Origin: Candidatus Gastranaerophilales bacterium
GTDB lineage: Bacteria > Cyanobacteriota > Vampirovibrionia > Gastranaerophilales > Gastranaerophilaceae
DNA length: 64,000 nucleotides
Direction: 5' to 3'
NCBI GenBank assembly: GCA_944325885.1
Contig: CALVBT010000008.1
Span: 1 to 64,000 of the forward strand
In this document: positions 18,067-27,372 of the stretch, piece by piece
Position numbering within the stretch: position 1 is the stretch's first letter
How the letters are laid out: the number at the start of each line of letters is the position of its first letter
The notes under the pieces: model-generated
What the model saw: only the letters and a program-made list of their open reading frames with translations
What the model was told of the DNA's origin: nothing
The model's database searches: none
Translations under genes and position numbers: made by a program

Positions 18067-18951
18067 CTAGTGTTTTTGGAAAACCATAATGTATTCGTGT
18101 TTGAAGATATAAAAACCGCCGTACAAAGCTCTGTATCTCCACAGATTAGCCTGTTTGCCTTTTGCTTTTTCATTACCTTCAATATTTTTTACGATTATTG
18201 CTTTTGTCGTAAAGCCTGCACGGTTCATTCTTTCCATACAGCCAAAGCTCAGAGGATAATACTGGCCTTTTGCATATTTGTCGCCAATAATCAGTGCTGC
18301 GAATCTGCCTTTTTCCAGCTGTTCATAGCCGTTTCTTGCTACTTCTTCAAAAAGGTCATAAAACTCTTCCGTTGTTGCGCAGTTTGAGAGGTCTTCTTTT
18401 TTGTCGGAGAACTTGATAATATCATCATAAGGCGGGTGCAAAACGAGAAACTGCGCCTTGTCAGACCCCATAACAGCCAGCCTGTCCTGAATTTTTACAC
18501 CAATATCTGAGGAGGCACTGTCACCGCAGATTATGTTTACATCAGTGACAAGAGTCTTTTTGTCAAATTTTTGGCTTACATAGTCCACAAGCTCCTGCTT
18601 TAATTCAACGCCTATGCATCTTCTGCCCATATTAACGGCTTCAATCCCTGATGTGCCGGAGCCGAAAAACATATCCAGCACAATATCACCTTTTTTGGTA
18701 AATCTTTCGTAGAGCTGCTGGGCTATTTGCGGGATGTAATTTCCGTGGTAGTCGTAGGAGTGGCCGTTGCTTCTGTCACGGGAGGAAAATTCCCACAAAG
18801 TGTCTGTTAAAATATGAGAATAATCTTTCCAGTTATTCAAATCTATATCGTTATAAGGTTTTGTTAATACTTTGGGTTTTGTTACGACTTTCAAATCGGG
18901 GGTAGCCGTAACTTTTGTTTTGGTTTTTAAATTAGATTTTTTAACTGCCAA
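18067..18951 (-). CDS. Solitary DNA methyltransferase (N-4/N-6 class)
   Basis: The 294-residue protein has the SAM-binding motif DMFFGSGTSGIEAV (about residues 94-107) followed by a catalytic motif HPPYDDI (about residue 173), an order fitting the alpha or gamma class of amino-methyltransferases. The first residue of the catalytic tetrad is His rather than the usual Asp or Ser, a variant I associate with one PF01555-type subgroup that also shares the N-terminal LWEFSSRDRSNGHSYDYHGN. The N-terminal 35 residues are basic and low complexity. No restriction endonuclease or specificity subunit is adjacent, so a regulatory or orphan role is likelier than restriction. Confidence 0.85.
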   Translation of the reverse strand: MAVKKSNLKTKTKVTATPDLKVVTKPKVLTKPYNDIDLNNWKDYSHILTDTLWEFSSRDRSNGHSYDYHGNYIPQIAQQLYERFTKKGDIVLDMFFGSGTSGIEAVNMGRRCIGVELKQELVDYVSQKFDKKTLVTDVNIICGDSASSDIGVKIQDRLAVMGSDKAQFLVLHPPYDDIIKFSDKKEDLSNCATTEEFYDLFEEVARNGYEQLEKGRFAALIIGDKYAKGQYYPLSFGCMERMNRAGFTTKAIIVKNIEGNEKAKGKQANLWRYRALYGGFYIFKHEYIMVFQKH

Positions 18952-19038
18952 GATTATATCCCTCTTCTCAAATTTCTATAACTAAAGTATAGAAAAATGT
19001 CAGGGAATATGAATCATAATAATAGATGAGATTTAATC

Positions 19039-20874
19039 TTACACACTCCTATGGAAGAAGGACGCAATTTCTTTTTCGCTGAAAGAATGAACAATCGGAC
19101 GTCCGTGAGGGCAGGTATAGGGCATTTTTGTTGTTTTCCATTTTTTGATTAGTTCTTCCATCTGCCACAAATTAAGCTCTGCACCTGCTTTTACCGCAGC
19201 TTTGCAAGACATTGTTACGAGCATTTTTTCTTCCAGATTGTTCAAATCCCCCTGCAGATTCTCCAGTATGTCTGAGAGAATATCTTTTACTTTTATGTGA
19301 GATATTACCTGAGGCACTTTTTTGAAGGTTATTTCGTTTTCAGAAATTTGCTGGATTTCGTATCCGAAACGTTTTAATTTGTCTGCATTTTCGTTCAACA
19401 ATGCCATATCTGCCGCCTCTATATGCAAAACATCCGATATTAGCAAGAGCTGTGACGGAATATCGTTGTTTTTTAAATTTTCCTGAAGCTTTTCAAAAAT
19501 ATAACGTTCGTCCGCTATGTGCTGGTCTACTATTTTCAGCTCCGTATCTTCTTCAAATATGATATAGGTGTTTCGATACTGGCCTATTATGTTTATTGTT
19601 TCTTCTATTTGGGCTGTTTTGGGTATATCAAGGTCAATTTGTCTTACATTCAGTTCAAATGGTCTTTCTTTCCCGGACAAAGGTTCTGTTTGTGCTGCTG
19701 TGTTTTGCTGTGTGTTTCTGTTGTATATTTTTTCAAAGTTTTCTGAAGACACATAAACAGTATCATCATCTTTTTCATCCTGATTTACTTCGATTTCCTG
19801 CCTGTCAGAATCAGAGGGAAAGCCGGTTTTTGAGTAATTTCCAAAAGGCAGCACAACATCGTTGTTTTGTACAAAGGCCGGCTGTCTTATGGCAGAGAGA
19901 GCATCTGTAACAGCACTGTATACAAAGTTAAAAATCTGGTTCGGATTTTGATAGCGGACTTCTTTTTTGGTCGGGTGTACATTAACATCCACATCTTTGG
20001 CAGGGATTTCAAGATTCAGACAAACAAACGGATATTTGCCCGCCGGCAGCATATTTTTGTAGGCTGTGTCGATTGCTTTTAAAATAACCGGACATTTTAC
20101 CACCCTGTTGTTAACAAATACATAAATAGATTTTTTTGTGGAACGGGTAAATTCCGGAGTGGAGCAAAATCCTGTTGCCCTCAGGTGTGAAAGCTGGTCA
20201 GATTTGTTTATTTTTTTAAGTTCTCCTGCTATTGAGTTTGAATAAATTTCTGTTAAAACACACAATAAATCTCCGCTGCCTGAGGTTTTGACCGGAGTTT
20301 TGCCGTCAACTATCAGTGTTATGGCTATATCAGGGTTTGCAATAGCAATGCTTTGTAAAATTTCTGCTATATAGGAGAGTTCTACTTTTTCTGATTTTAA
20401 AAATTTTTGTCGTACCGGAGTGTTGTAAAAAAGGTCTTTTACCTCCATTGTTGTGCCTATTGCGCACGCAGCCGGAGAAGATTTTACGTTAGATTCTTCG
20501 CATTCTACTTTTGTGCCTGTTTCAAAATCTTTTGTTCTTGTTGTACAGGTCACTTTTGCGATAGAAATTATACTGGCCAGAGCTTCGCCTCTAAAACCCA
20601 TTGTGTGGATGTCGAATAAATCCTCTGCACTTGTTATTTTGCTCGTTGCGTGTTTGCAAAACGCCAGTTCAATATCATCGGGGTGGATACCTGAGCCGTT
20701 GTCCGATACTCTTAAGGAAAGACAATCTTTGCTGATTTCTATTTCTACCCTTGTTGCACCTGCGTCGATAGAGTTTTCTACCAGCTCTTTTACTACAGAG
20801 GCAGGTCTTTCAATTACCTCTCCCGCTGCAATCTGGTTTATCAATTGTCTTGACAGTTGTTGTATTCTTTTCAT
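19039..20874 (-). CDS. mutL: DNA mismatch repair protein MutL, endonuclease type
   Basis: Links mismatch recognition by MutS to strand incision. The 611-residue protein has the GHKL ATPase motifs (ERPASVVKELVENSIDAGAT near residue 21, RVSDNGSGIHPDD and TMGFRGEAL). In the C-terminal half it carries the nuclease metal-site motif VDQHIADERYIFE (about residue 445), SCKAAVKAG and CPHGRPIVHSF. These mark the nicking MutL of bacteria that lack MutH. Residues 330-420 form a variable charged linker. MutS itself is not in the window; MutS2 at 53308-55677 is a different protein. It is divergent from the Cys-cluster gene, sharing a 44-base intergenic region. Confidence 0.96.
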   Translation of the reverse strand: MKRIQQLSRQLINQIAAGEVIERPASVVKELVENSIDAGATRVEIEISKDCLSLRVSDNGSGIHPDDIELAFCKHATSKITSAEDLFDIHTMGFRGEALASIISIAKVTCTTRTKDFETGTKVECEESNVKSSPAACAIGTTMEVKDLFYNTPVRQKFLKSEKVELSYIAEILQSIAIANPDIAITLIVDGKTPVKTSGSGDLLCVLTEIYSNSIAGELKKINKSDQLSHLRATGFCSTPEFTRSTKKSIYVFVNNRVVKCPVILKAIDTAYKNMLPAGKYPFVCLNLEIPAKDVDVNVHPTKKEVRYQNPNQIFNFVYSAVTDALSAIRQPAFVQNNDVVLPFGNYSKTGFPSDSDRQEIEVNQDEKDDDTVYVSSENFEKIYNRNTQQNTAAQTEPLSGKERPFELNVRQIDLDIPKTAQIEETINIIGQYRNTYIIFEEDTELKIVDQHIADERYIFEKLQENLKNNDIPSQLLLISDVLHIEAADMALLNENADKLKRFGYEIQQISENEITFKKVPQVISHIKVKDILSDILENLQGDLNNLEEKMLVTMSCKAAVKAGAELNLWQMEELIKKWKTTKMPYTCPHGRPIVHSFSEKEIASFFHRSV

Positions 20875-20918
20875 TTCTCCGCCCTCTAGTATAAATAATT
20901 TTATATCAATTTTTTTTA

Positions 20919-21662
20919 ATGTGCTATATTGTAGTGGTGAATACCTTACAAAACGAAATAATTAATACAAGAAAAATCTATAAAGAGCTTTTTAATAATG
21001 CACAAAAAGCTATTGATGCAAAGCTGAACACACTAAAAACAGCCTCGTTGTGCAATCACTGTAAAGAAAACTGCGATATAGATTTTAATAAAATCAGTCT
21101 TTTTCAAAAATTTCCGGAAGGCTGCAGATACCGTTTCTGGCAGGAGGCGGCTCTTGATATGCTCGAAAATAAAATATCAAAAGATATTTACGAAAAAATA
21201 CAGCTTATTGAAAAGCGCAGACAGTGTTTTTCCTGCGGGTGCTGCTCTTCGTGCTGCAGGCTTGCTAGTTCCGAGTATTCTTATGAAGAGCTTAAGGAAC
21301 GTGCAAAAAACGGAGATAAGTTTTCAAAAGAATTTGTCAGTGTTTTTGTTCCGTACAAAAATATTGATGAGGCTCAGGAGCTTTATCCTGATTATGTAAA
21401 ACTTTTGAAAGACCATTTTAAGGAAAACGAAATATATTTTTATTATTGCCCAAAACTCGGCGATGACGGACTTTGTACTGATTATGAAAACAGACCCGGA
21501 ATCTGCAGGGATTTTCCGAACAATCCTCTTGTTGCTCTGCCTTTAAAATGTTCTTTTAATACGTGGAAAGAAGAGGTCGAAATCACAGCCCTGACATTGC
21601 ATGCATTGATAGATATAGTAGGGTTTTACAAAGAAAAAATCTCAGACGGGCTTCGCCTGTAA
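20919..21662 (+). CDS. YkgJ-type cysteine cluster protein
   Basis: The 247-residue protein has a central cysteine-rich segment (RQCFSCGCCSSCCRLAS, about residues 99-115) and a second group, DGLCTDYENRPGICRDFP, matching the YkgJ/zinc-or-iron-chelating family of unknown function. Two further Cys (SLCNHCKENCD) lie near residue 45. The start is uncertain: the ATG at 20919 has no clear ribosome-binding site, and an in-frame GTG at 20937 is an alternative. It is convergent with the ABC permease gene, only six bases away. Confidence 0.78.
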   Translation: MCYIVVVNTLQNEIINTRKIYKELFNNAQKAIDAKLNTLKTASLCNHCKENCDIDFNKISLFQKFPEGCRYRFWQEAALDMLENKISKDIYEKIQLIEKRRQCFSCGCCSSCCRLASSEYSYEELKERAKNGDKFSKEFVSVFVPYKNIDEAQELYPDYVKLLKDHFKENEIYFYYCPKLGDDGLCTDYENRPGICRDFPNNPLVALPLKCSFNTWKEEVEITALTLHALIDIVGFYKEKISDGLRL

Positions 21663-21668
21663 ATAAAA

Positions 21669-22520
21669 CTAGCCTTTGACCGCACCGTCGTTTTCGCCTG
21701 ATATAAAATACCTTTGCATTGCAATAAAGAAAACGAGTATAGGTATTGTTGCAATAATGGAGCCTGCTGCAATGTATCTCCAGTTTGCACTGAACATTCC
21801 CTGCAGGTCATTTACCCCGACAGGCAATGTGTATAAGGCTTTTTTTGTCAAAACAATACTCGGCCACAAAAATTCACCCCAAGAACCTATGAAGGTAAAA
21901 ATAGCAAGGACGGCCAGTGTCGGCTTTACCATGGGTAAAAGTATTTTCCACCATATCTGAAAAACACTGCAGCCGTCTACAAAGGCGGCTTCTTCCATTT
22001 CTTTTGGTATAGCAAGAAATGCCTGCCTCATTAAAAATATTCCAAAAGCATTAACAGCAAACGGCAAAATCAACCCCAGATAACCCATAACAGAGTTTAC
22101 GGAGTCCACCATATTAAGTTTTAAAACTATCAGATACACAGGCAGCATTATTGCCTGAAACGGTATCATTATTGTGGCAAGCGTTGCATAAAAAATAGTC
22201 TTTTTACCTTTAAACTCCATCCTCGCAAGCGGATAAGCAGCAAGAGCGGATAAAATTAGGTTCAGCAAAACAGTAAAACCTGCTACTATCATACTGTTTA
22301 AAAAATACAGCATAAAAGGTATCTGGTGCCATACTCCCTTAAAGTTTTCCCAGGTAGGACTCTGCGGAAAAAATACAGGCGGGTATTGAAAAATATTTTC
22401 GTCAGGGCCTTTCATTGCTGTGGACAGCAGCCAGATAAACGGAAATATTGATAACAAAGATACTATTATCAATGATGCGTGTATAAAAAATCCTCTTGAA
22501 AAGCTTTTAAAATTTTTCAT
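21669..22520 (-). CDS. Carbohydrate ABC transporter permease (MalG/UgpE-like)
   Basis: One of two inner-membrane channel subunits of a sugar-type importer. The 283-residue protein has six hydrophobic segments and the cytoplasmic coupling loop EMEEAAFVDGCSVFQIWWKI (about residues 172-191), the EAA motif that docks on the ATPase. It follows its partner permease by eight bases. No ATPase or substrate-binding gene is in the operon, so those subunits must come from elsewhere or be shared. The substrate is unknown. Confidence 0.9.
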   Translation of the reverse strand: MKNFKSFSRGFFIHASLIIVSLLSIFPFIWLLSTAMKGPDENIFQYPPVFFPQSPTWENFKGVWHQIPFMLYFLNSMIVAGFTVLLNLILSALAAYPLARMEFKGKKTIFYATLATIMIPFQAIMLPVYLIVLKLNMVDSVNSVMGYLGLILPFAVNAFGIFLMRQAFLAIPKEMEEAAFVDGCSVFQIWWKILLPMVKPTLAVLAIFTFIGSWGEFLWPSIVLTKKALYTLPVGVNDLQGMFSANWRYIAAGSIIATIPILVFFIAMQRYFISGENDGAVKG

Positions 22521-22528
22521 TTTTTCAC

Positions 22529-23401
22529 CTATAGCTGATACTGTTTGTTTTCAAACAGTGTAAAGTTTAATATGGACATAACAAGTACAATCACAAGCAG
22601 CAACACGGATGCCGCTGATGCAATACCCAAATCGAGATTTTCAAACGCACGCTCGTAAATGTAATATACGATTGTTTTGCTTGCATCTAAAGGCCCGCCT
22701 TTTGTCATAACATATATTTCTACAAAAACCTTCATTGCAGAAATAGAAGAAATCATTGTAACCAGCCCCACTGTCGGCATAAGATGCGGCAATGTTACGG
22801 TAAGATGCTTTGTTACAGGGTTTGCTCCGTCTACTTCACAGGCTTCGTAAAGGTCTTTTGGCACGCTCATCAACGCAGAAAGGTATATCATCATATAGTA
22901 GCCTATACCTTTCCATATAGTAACGATTATGACTGAATACAAAGCAACATTCGGGTCTGTGAGCCAGCCCACTGCAGGAATATTAAAGATATCCATAAAG
23001 TAGTTTAAAATTCCCTGCTGTGCATACAGCCATTTGAAGGCAATTGCCGCTACTACGATAGATACAATTACCGGAAGGTAAATCAAAATTTTATAAAGCG
23101 TAATCCCTTTGATTTTTTGATTAATCATAATGGCTATGATTAGAGGAAACACTACCAGAAACGGCACTGCAACAACAAGATAAATAAATGTGTTAAAAAG
23201 CACTTTGTAAAAAACAGGGCTTTTTAAAAGGGTAATATAATTGTCCAGCGATACATAGGCCGGATGATAGATGTTATTTGAGTAATCAAAAAAGCTCAGG
23301 ATAATAGTTTCAAAAAACGGTATAAAAAAGAACAATATCAATATTACGGCTGCCGGCAGCAGAAAAAGATACGGAACATATTTTTTGTAGTATTTATACA
23401 T
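22529..23401 (-). CDS. Carbohydrate ABC transporter permease (MalF/UgpA-like)
   Basis: Partner membrane subunit to the downstream permease. At 290 residues with six hydrophobic segments, it carries the EAA loop DLYEACEVDGANPVTKHLTV (about residues 184-203). The N-terminal YLFLLPAAVILILFFFIPF is typical of the family. It lies within a five-gene minus-strand run beginning with a sensor kinase and its regulator, suggesting that uptake is made together with the sensing system. Confidence 0.9.
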   Translation of the reverse strand: MYKYYKKYVPYLFLLPAAVILILFFFIPFFETIILSFFDYSNNIYHPAYVSLDNYITLLKSPVFYKVLFNTFIYLVVAVPFLVVFPLIIAIMINQKIKGITLYKILIYLPVIVSIVVAAIAFKWLYAQQGILNYFMDIFNIPAVGWLTDPNVALYSVIIVTIWKGIGYYMMIYLSALMSVPKDLYEACEVDGANPVTKHLTVTLPHLMPTVGLVTMISSISAMKVFVEIYVMTKGGPLDASKTIVYYIYERAFENLDLGIASAASVLLLVIVLVMSILNFTLFENKQYQL

Positions 23402-23419
23402 TTTTCTCCCCTGTGGGTT

Positions 23420-24403
23420 TTAGTTTTGCAGTTGTGTTTTCAGGCATGAGCCGTTTTGCGACACCTGAAAGTTTGTATCGGTTAAAGACATAAGCATTGC
23501 CCTGTCCCCGTAAAAATCTATAGACCACGCACCGAGATATTTGGGTTTTTCTCCTGTTGCCGCATAAGCAAATACAATGATTCTTTCTGGATTCAGTGCA
23601 TCCCAGCCTATAGGGTATATATCCCAGCGGTAATCTTTTAAATAAAGATTGTGGTTTTCTCTCCAGTAATACTGGATAGCTTCTCGAACTTCCGAGAGTT
23701 CTTTTATCTTTCCCGTTTCAAGATTATAAACCAGAAGATTTGTTCTCCACAAGCCATCCGGCGTGTAAGAAACTTTTTCTTTAAAAGCTATTTTCTTTCC
23801 GTCTGCTGACCAGTCTATGACTGTCAGCGTCTTTTGTACATCAAGGTCGAGTGAGTCCATCTGGCTTCTGTAAATAGTTTTTCTGCCTTCATTAATATGC
23901 GCACGTTCTATCCTCTCCATCAGGTCTTTTTCTATATCAAGGTTCATAAGATACAACTCTGAACCGGCAGTTCTGGTGGACGGATAGTAAAATATAGTAG
24001 AATAAACCATTTTGTCAAAGCCCGGCGATACAACACCCGTTGATTTGATTTGTTTTTTCTTTTTCAGGTCGTTTAAATTTATCTCCTGCAGCCCCGGCGG
24101 GTTATTGTATTTCATTAAAAGCAAAGAAGGATCCGGCAGGTCTACGAGTTTTGAATCTTTTTCAAATTTTGGCGAAGGAATATCTATGTTCTGTGCGGCT
24201 GCTTTGTTCACGGCACGGTAATATTCCTGCATTGTTTTTGGCATATTGTTGACAGGCGCAGGGTGGGCTTTTTTGTAACTTTTTGTCCAGAAAAATTTTG
24301 ATGCAACATCTCTTTCAAAATCAAAAGCAAATGCCGCCTGTGTGAGCAGCAAAAATATGCCTATAACAATCAGCTGAAATTTTAAATAAAATTGCCGCTG
24401 CAT
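23420..24403 (-). CDS. Secreted TolB-like (PD40 repeat) protein of unknown function
   Basis: The 327-residue protein begins with a signal peptide (hydrophobic core LIVIGIFLLLTQAAFAF, likely cleaved after residue 26). The mature part contains beta-propeller-like sequence, most clearly VIDWSADGKKIAFKEKV (about residue 197), the PD40/TolB repeat pattern, and several Trp/Tyr-rich strands. Its ATG abuts the stop of the response regulator upstream, and the permease follows after 18 bases, so it is co-transcribed with both. A periplasmic sensing or binding role is inferred from position only. It is not a recognisable ABC substrate-binding protein. Confidence 0.72.
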   Translation of the reverse strand: MQRQFYLKFQLIVIGIFLLLTQAAFAFDFERDVASKFFWTKSYKKAHPAPVNNMPKTMQEYYRAVNKAAAQNIDIPSPKFEKDSKLVDLPDPSLLLMKYNNPPGLQEINLNDLKKKKQIKSTGVVSPGFDKMVYSTIFYYPSTRTAGSELYLMNLDIEKDLMERIERAHINEGRKTIYRSQMDSLDLDVQKTLTVIDWSADGKKIAFKEKVSYTPDGLWRTNLLVYNLETGKIKELSEVREAIQYYWRENHNLYLKDYRWDIYPIGWDALNPERIIVFAYAATGEKPKYLGAWSIDFYGDRAMLMSLTDTNFQVSQNGSCLKTQLQN

Positions 24404-25081
24404 TTATACAAGTCCCTCTCTCATTGCAGTAACAGCAGCCTGTGTTCTGTCGTTTACGTACAATTTTTGTAAAATACTGTGAACATGTGCTTTTGCTGTT
24501 GCCCTTGTAATAAAGAGTTTTTCTGCAATTTCCGGATTTGATAATCCGTCTACAATAAGAGCAAGAACCTCAAGCTCTCTTTCCGTAAGACCAAACGTGT
24601 TTTTTGTGGATTTGTAGCTGGCAACAGCATCTGTCGCTGCTGTGTCACTTTTTTGTCTTTGTACATTAGACAGTACAAGTCTGGCTATAGCAGGGTCTAG
24701 CCACGCTGTACCCTCGTTTACCGCAACAATTGCAGAGGTAAGCTGTTCTGGGGTTGCACCTTTCATAATATACCCGTCAGCACCTGCGGCAAGTGCGGCA
24801 AAAACGTCATCATCGTTGTCACGTGATGTAAATATAAGGATTTTGCAGCCCAAATCCGCTTCTTTTATTTGTCTTGTTGCTTCGATGCCGTCTATTACCG
24901 GCAGCCCGATGTCCATAAGCACAACATCAGGCTTAAGCTCTTTTGTCTTTTCAACACCGAGCATTCCGTCTTCTGCTTCACCTATGAGGGATATGCCCTG
25001 TGTCTTTTCAATAACGAGAGCCGTTCCCATTCTTATCATTGTATGGTCTTCGACCAGCAATACTTTTATATCTTCTGCCAT
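24404..25081 (-). CDS. NarL/LuxR-family response regulator
   Basis: The 225-residue protein has a receiver domain (VLLVEDHTMIRMG; phosphoacceptor in VVLMDIGLPVIDG, Asp near residue 57; Lys in GYIMKGATPEQL) and a C-terminal LuxR helix-turn-helix (LTERELEVLALIVDGLSNPEI, about residues 165-185). Its start overlaps the stop of the upstream kinase by one base. With the kinase it forms a two-component system controlling, and probably transcribed with, the secreted protein and the ABC permeases. Confidence 0.94.
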   Translation of the reverse strand: MAEDIKVLLVEDHTMIRMGTALVIEKTQGISLIGEAEDGMLGVEKTKELKPDVVLMDIGLPVIDGIEATRQIKEADLGCKILIFTSRDNDDDVFAALAAGADGYIMKGATPEQLTSAIVAVNEGTAWLDPAIARLVLSNVQRQKSDTAATDAVASYKSTKNTFGLTERELEVLALIVDGLSNPEIAEKLFITRATAKAHVHSILQKLYVNDRTQAAVTAMREGLV

Positions 25082-26637
25082 TACACTTTTTCCTTAACCT
25101 TTAATGATTCCGGAATAAGAACAGAAAATACGCTGCCCTTACCCACCTGACTTTCTGCCCATATCTTGCCGTTGTGGGCTTCTACTATCTGTCTGGAAAG
25201 ATACAGTCCGAGTCCTGTTCCTGCAGAACGTTTCTGGCTTGTACCTTGTGAAAATCTCTTGAAAAGTTTTTTCAAATCGTCTTTTGGTATCCCTATACCA
25301 TTGTCTTTTACGTTTAAAATCAAGTCGCCTTCTTTGTTCAGCAGACCGATTTCTATGTGTCCGCCCTGACTTGTATGATTCAGCGCATTGCCGCACAGAT
25401 TGAGCAGTACTCTTCTCAATTCGTTTCTGTCAGCAGTGATTTCTGACTCCTGTGTGCCGTCGTATTTTATTTCTATTGTTATGTTCTTTTTGTCAGCAAT
25501 CGCCTGAACCTGTCCGACACATTCATCAATAAATGATTTTAGATTGAAAGTTGTTTTGCAAAGGCTCAGCTTGCCTGCCTCGTACTTGTAAACCTCAAGC
25601 AGTGCATTAACAAGCCCCAGCATATCTTCGTTGCTTTTTTTCATTGTATCAAGCAGGGTCTTTTGCTTGTCGCTGATTTCACCCAGAGAGCCGTCAAGGA
25701 AAAATTCCAGAGTCTGTATTGCCGCAAGAAGAGGTGTTCTCAAATCATGCGTGAGTGTGGCAATAAAATCATCTCTGAGTCTGTCCATTTCTTTTTGCAG
25801 GCTGACATTTCTGACTACGCCTACGTAGTTTATTTCGTCTTCGTTTTTTCCGTCAGCCGGAATCGGTGAAAAGTTGATTTCCACAGGGATATTTTTATCA
25901 TTTATGCAATTTTTAACAGCAGCGTTTCTTAAAAGCACTTCTTTTTTGTCGTTTGTTATTTTTTGCAGCTGCTTTTCTTCAAATACAATAAAGTCTTCTA
26001 TAGACTTGCCTTCCAAAAAATGTTTGTCGAGGCCGGTAAGGTTTTCAAAAGCGGGATTTGCCTGCACAATCGTTCTGTCAGGCGCAATTATAATAATTCC
26101 GTCCGCACAGTAATTTATAATCGCACTCAGTTTTACATTAGATTCCAGCAAATCTGCTGTTTTTTGCATAACAATTTCTTCGAGTGAATGTGAGTATTTC
26201 TCCAGCTGTGATTTTGCCTCGGACAGTTCTTCAATTTTTTTGTTAAGCTCTGTGATTAGTCCGCTTCGCTCAAGTCCGTTTCTTATACTGATGAGCAAAT
26301 CTTCATTGTCCCACGGTTTTTCAATATATTTGTAGATACCGACTTCGTTTATTGCTTTTATTGCATTTTCTTTGTCGGCATAGCCGGTGAGCAGTATCAT
26401 ACTTGTATCCGGACATGTCTTTTTTGCTTCTGACAGAAATTCAAATCCGTTCATCTCCGGCATCATAAAATCAGAAAGAATCAAATCCGGTGTTGTTTGT
26501 TTTATGCTTTCCAGTGCTTTTTTCGGGCTGTCAAAATATTCAACATTTTCAAATCCTTCCAGCGAAAGGAGCATTTTTAATGTTGACAACAGCATTGTAT
26601 CGTCATCTACAGCTATAATTTTTTTATCTTTATACAT
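25081..26637 (-). CDS. Soluble hybrid histidine kinase (receiver-PAS-HisKA-ATPase)
   Basis: The 518-residue cytoplasmic protein starts with a receiver domain (AVDDDTMLL; Asp in LILSDFMMPEMNG, about residue 56). A coiled-coil linker, a PAS domain (about residues 165-280) and the phosphoacceptor motif ATLTHDLRTPLLAAIQTLEF (His near residue 293) follow, then an ATPase with NLCGNALNHTSQ and GTGLGLYLSRQ. The receiver-first order and the LTHDLRTPLLA motif resemble cyanobacterial kinases. No membrane segments are seen, so input probably comes from another kinase or a cytoplasmic ligand. It is the first gene of the five-gene operon ending at 21669. Confidence 0.92.
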   Translation of the reverse strand: MYKDKKIIAVDDDTMLLSTLKMLLSLEGFENVEYFDSPKKALESIKQTTPDLILSDFMMPEMNGFEFLSEAKKTCPDTSMILLTGYADKENAIKAINEVGIYKYIEKPWDNEDLLISIRNGLERSGLITELNKKIEELSEAKSQLEKYSHSLEEIVMQKTADLLESNVKLSAIINYCADGIIIIAPDRTIVQANPAFENLTGLDKHFLEGKSIEDFIVFEEKQLQKITNDKKEVLLRNAAVKNCINDKNIPVEINFSPIPADGKNEDEINYVGVVRNVSLQKEMDRLRDDFIATLTHDLRTPLLAAIQTLEFFLDGSLGEISDKQKTLLDTMKKSNEDMLGLVNALLEVYKYEAGKLSLCKTTFNLKSFIDECVGQVQAIADKKNITIEIKYDGTQESEITADRNELRRVLLNLCGNALNHTSQGGHIEIGLLNKEGDLILNVKDNGIGIPKDDLKKLFKRFSQGTSQKRSAGTGLGLYLSRQIVEAHNGKIWAESQVGKGSVFSVLIPESLKVKEKV

Positions 26638-26728
26638 ATACTCACAATATCCTTAACTAAAGGATATCTTATATTTTCAAGCAGGACAAATATTTTACAA
26701 ATGTAAAGCAATATACTATAATTTTTAA

Positions 26729-26831
26729 TATTTCATATAGTCAACTGACTCCGACTACTTGTTGAACCTGTGCATTAATCAAGTGCACTCATTACAAACA
26801 AGTCCGGCACAGGCAACAAGTGCATGGGGTC
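26729..26831 (+). repeat. Interspersed hairpin repeat, copy 2 (complete)
   Basis: Begins TATTTCATATAGTCAACTGA and ends CATGGGGTC. The left arm CTTGTTGaaCCTGTGC pairs with the right arm GCACAGGCAACAAG (14 pairs with a two-base bulge) around a loop of about 33 bases. Nearly identical to copy 3 at 39320 and clearly related to copy 1 at 10791. It lies in the leader of the Lrp-type regulator gene, in the same direction. Confidence 0.88.
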
Positions 26832-26889
26832 ACTTTACTAGCTACAATCCAGACCGCCACAGACATATTATATTGGAGAAAATATTTTT

Positions 26890-27372
26890 ATGAGAGATGA
26901 ATTGCTTTCGATACTGGAAAAAAACAGCAGAATTGATTTTAAAGAGCTGGCTGTATTGTTGGGAGTTTCTGAAGAGCAGGTGCTTGATGAAATTTCAAAA
27001 CTTGAAAAAGAAAATATTATCTGCGCCTATCATACCCTGATTAACTGGGAAAAAACCGATATCGAAAAGGTTTCGGCATTGATAGAGGTAAAAGTTACCC
27101 CTCAAAGAGGACAGGGCTTTGACCATATAGCGGAGAGAATTTATAACTATCCGGAGGTAAAATCCGTTTATTTGATATCAGGCGGATACGATTTGCTGGT
27201 TACATTAGAGGAAAAATCGCTTAAGGAAATTGCAGGTTTTGTTTCGGATAAATTGTCTACTTTAGACAGTGTCTTGAGTACGGCTACACATTTTATCCTC
27301 AAAAAATATAAAGACCACGGTACTATTATCAATAAAACATCAAAAGACGAAAGAGAGATGTTTACACCATGA
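26890..27372 (+). CDS. Lrp/AsnC-family transcriptional regulator
   Basis: The 160-residue protein has an N-terminal helix-turn-helix (DFKELAVLLGVSEEQVLDEI, about residues 17-36) and a C-terminal ligand-binding RAM-type domain with the VKSVYLISGGYDLLVTLE strand pattern (about residues 97-114). A GGAG site precedes the ATG. It overlaps the aminotransferase by four bases, so it likely controls amino-acid metabolism including that gene. The upstream 250 bases hold a repeat copy and no other gene. Confidence 0.92.
   Translation: MRDELLSILEKNSRIDFKELAVLLGVSEEQVLDEISKLEKENIICAYHTLINWEKTDIEKVSALIEVKVTPQRGQGFDHIAERIYNYPEVKSVYLISGGYDLLVTLEEKSLKEIAGFVSDKLSTLDSVLSTATHFILKKYKDHGTIINKTSKDEREMFTP

Noticed and set aside
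20919-21662. YkgJ-type Cys cluster protein considered as a ferredoxin
   Set aside because: The cysteine spacing does not fit CxxCxxCxxxCP ferredoxin clusters and the protein is much longer.
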